From positions 9,425,201-9,489,200 of the forward strand of contig NC_092670.1 in assembly GCF_964355755.1 (NCBI RefSeq): a stretch of 64,000 nt of DNA, given 5' to 3'. The notes below the pieces were generated by a model. The model saw nothing but the letters and a program-made list of their open reading frames with translations. It made no database searches and was not told the DNA's origin. The translations under genes and the position numbers were made by a program. This document shows, piece after piece, positions 61,557 through 64,000 of this stretch. How positions within the stretch are numbered: position 1 is the stretch's first letter; each line of letters opens with the position of its first letter. The stretch is from Antedon mediterranea (taxonomy: Eukaryota > Echinodermata > Crinoidea > Comatulida > Antedonidae).

Positions 61557-61670
61557 GTAAGGTGTCTAGGCAGGCTTGTTTAAGTACAATACAAATACTA
61601 TAGGAGGCCTTGCCTAGCCTAGCTTCACCCACCAGCAGACTTGTTCTTGGCTATATAATATTATAATATA

Positions 61671-61856
61671 ACAGATATTGCCTTTTATATCGGTTAAATA
61701 TAAGATTTGACATCCCCTCGGGAATGATATTAAGTTCTCGGGGAATATATATTTCCCTCAGCTGGCGCTTCGGGAAATATATATTCCCTCGAACTTAATA
61801 TCATTCCCTCGGGGATGTCAAATCTTATATTTAACCTCTAAACAGTCAATATCTGT
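61671..61856. mobile_element. 186-bp fold-back MITE
   Basis: Near-perfect inverted arms: TAAATATAAGATTTGACATC .. GGAATATATATTTCCC on the left, and the complement on the right, around the loop TCAGCTGGCGCTTC. Outer parts also pair (ACAGATATTG / CAATATCTGT). No coding capacity. Confidence 0.88.
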
Positions 61857-64000
61857 ATAATAGTTTGTATTCTGCAACCAAAAGTGAAAACCATTATTTT
61901 TATAAACACACCAGTCCACATGAGTAGACATAGGTACATCGTAAGACATAAGAAAATCAAACATATAAATGCTCGAAAAGTAGATTTATGTTCTTTAAAA
62001 ATCAAAATACCAGGTTTCCTTAAATAAACGGTTTCTCTACAATAATCAATACGAGTGTTGCATGAATATAGGTTGATTGTAGTGTTTAAACATATATTGT
62101 TTCCTATTTGTTTCACAGAAAAGTGTCCCCTTATTAGGGGTATTTATACTGAATAAAATGGTACTTGATGTTGAGCAACGTTGTGTTAATGTTATATTAT
62201 GTTTTATAACTTATGCATTTTATAATTATAATTTATAAAAATTACTTTTATAATTGATATACAAAAAAGAATTTATTTTTTTCAAAACTATAAAGCAACA
62301 TCTTTTTATGACATCAGCAGCAAATCATTAAACAGAAATTATAATTATTCTTGAAACTCCGCCCAAAGATTAATATTAAAAAGAACATTAGCAACTCTTC
62401 AGGGATGAGTATTAAAATAAATTGTAGCATTGAAATTCTAAATATAAAAACGAGAAAGAAGCAGGACAGTGAATTGATGAGGTCAAACCATGACAACCGG
62501 CCAATGAAGAAGGACATATGGGATGCGAGAGGTCGGTTAAAAGGGGGACAGAATCGAAAATGGCAACGGTGATTTTTATGCATTAGAAACACATGTTAAT
62601 CGAATTGGATACCCACGGGGCATTAGACGGCTATGAACAACATTAAAATTGACGTAAAAATAATCTGACGACAATTCTTGAAGACAATTCTGGCTTGATA
62701 GGGAGTTTAACACATGAATATAGTGTAAGATTAAGTGAGAGCTAGTAACAAGGCAATGTTGCATTGGTGACGGCCTGCTCACCCCAGAGACTTTATAATT
62801 TGAAGTGTGTCATGAACACTTCCTATTAATATAGTAAATGATAGATCAAGGTAAAAAGAAGGGGGTAATCTTAACCTATGGACAACCCAAGCTGTCAAAA
62901 TAGGATTTGAAATGCTACAAATGATGTAAGCAGCCACAGGCTGTAAGAAAATGAAACGGAAAAAGGGGGGATTGCCTGCAGGTTAACACGAATACAAAAG
63001 GGAAATGATCTAGATGGACGGAAGGTATAATTCCACTTATTAGTTGGCTGTAGTGACAAGGAATATAAGTTAAACCAGACGACAACGCAAAAAGTGATTT
63101 TAATTAGTAGTGACACTTATAATTTAAATTAAATTATTGAGATTGTGTTTTTTATATATTTTTGTCAATATCTGTGGTCAATCATCAAAAAACAAAAGAT
63201 GGTTAAAAACATGGTTCTCTTAAGGGGATACATGGACAGAGTTTCTCGATAACATAAACAAAACTTTTTTTTCCAACAGCACAATACTAAAAAAAAACCT
63301 CTTCACGTCTAAAAAACCATATTCTGTCCGACAAATTAGTGCTCAATTACCAAATGAAGTCTGTTTAAAACACATACTGACCGCACCTTTGATTTCCGGC
63401 CATTTATCTTTATCTTCCCAAGTTTCATATTTCAATTGGTTTAAAAAAATCTAATATCACAGGAAAATTTGCATTGTATGTCACATATGTATCATATGGA
63501 GGTGGAGCGTGTATTAATAAAGGTTAATGTTAGGCTTGGTACATGAAAACATGTGACACATTACGCGACACTGTATTATAGAATTTTCTGATGATAGTGT
63601 AGAATTATTATAACAATAACAGTAGTAATGACCATAATAACTAGAGTAATGATAACAACCATTTTAAATGTAAATATGTATATGTTCGTCGTGAGGTGGT
63701 TTCCCGAATGATCGTAAAATCAAAACGGTACTGTGTATGACCAACTAGCGTTATTGTCACCGGCTAGTCATCCATTCATAGAAGTACTGATGTAGTAGCC
63801 TACCTGTACGGAGACCATAGAATGTGACCCGAGGCATGACTAACTACGACTTTTAGATGATAGAAAGTTGAGAAAAAATGTTACGAGTAGTTGTACGACA
63901 TGAAGATGTTTATGAAATTATGTCAATAATGTTTACACACTAGGCATACAAATAGTAATGTTTGTTAGTAAAAATAATTTTGAGTTAATCAGAATAAGAT
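61857..64000. other. Right end of window; no exon recognised
   Basis: AT-rich. 62440-63080 is purine-skewed on the plus strand. The expected upstream SMARCD exons (an AFERKLD..TIMRKR segment) are not here, so the intron upstream of 60209 exceeds 3.7 kb. Confidence 0.45.

Noticed and set aside
60210-64000. Upstream SMARCD exon(s)
   Set aside because: I looked on the minus strand for the expected AFERKLD..TIMRKRLDIQEALKRP segment and did not find it.

Overview
This is eukaryotic (metazoan) genomic DNA: AT-rich, with short coding exons bounded by GT..AG introns, long introns full of transposon remnants, and many tandem repeats. Exon translations match conserved animal proteins. The recurrent TAGGCCTA-type words, a 5S-rRNA-derived SINE and the mix of non-LTR elements and MITEs suggest a marine invertebrate deuterostome, perhaps an echinoderm. 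That placement is inference; no marker in the window settles the species. Almost all open frames over 60 codons are chance or repeat-derived; the real coding sequence lies in short exons.

Layout. (1) 127-2758, minus strand: the first four coding exons of glycylpeptide N-tetradecanoyltransferase (N-myristoyltransferase, NMT), running off the left edge. Its third intron holds a tandem array whose units contain decayed copies of part of exon 4. (2) 2.8-7.4 kb: the region between two divergent genes, with a dead LINE 3' end and a 1.25-kb fold-back element. (3) 7538-12841, plus strand: a complete five-exon gene for a small single-pass membrane protein of the VOPP1/WBP1 type, with Cys-rich N-terminal part, one membrane helix and a Pro/Tyr-rich tail with two PPxY motifs. 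Three near-identical 414-bp tandem copies sit in its last large intron. (4) 15564-60209 and beyond the right edge, minus strand: the last eight coding exons (338 codons) of a SMARCD/BAF60 subunit of the SWI/SNF (BAF) chromatin-remodelling complex. It converges with the VOPP1-like gene. Every visible intron is phase 0; the largest (35954-59467) is about 23.5 kb.

The introns of the SMARCD gene hold most of the other content: a 5'-truncated LINE with a nearly intact reverse-transcriptase frame, two 5S-derived SINEs, several MITE families, a 2.3-kb element with long terminal inverted repeats encoding a Cys-rich P2X7-C-terminus-like fragment, a CAGGCCCGTAGCCAG-ended element with a 5-bp target duplication and another element nested in it, and many minisatellites (a 1.15-kb polypurine tract, a 15-bp array ending about 20 bp from a splice donor, a perfect 21-bp array).

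The three host genes (protein lipidation, a membrane adaptor-like protein, chromatin remodelling) do not form an obvious functional group. No CRISPR array, operon or intact viral genome was seen. The most unusual structures are the exon-derived higher-order repeat in NMT, the fold-back element at 6 kb, and the long-TIR element at 38-40 kb.
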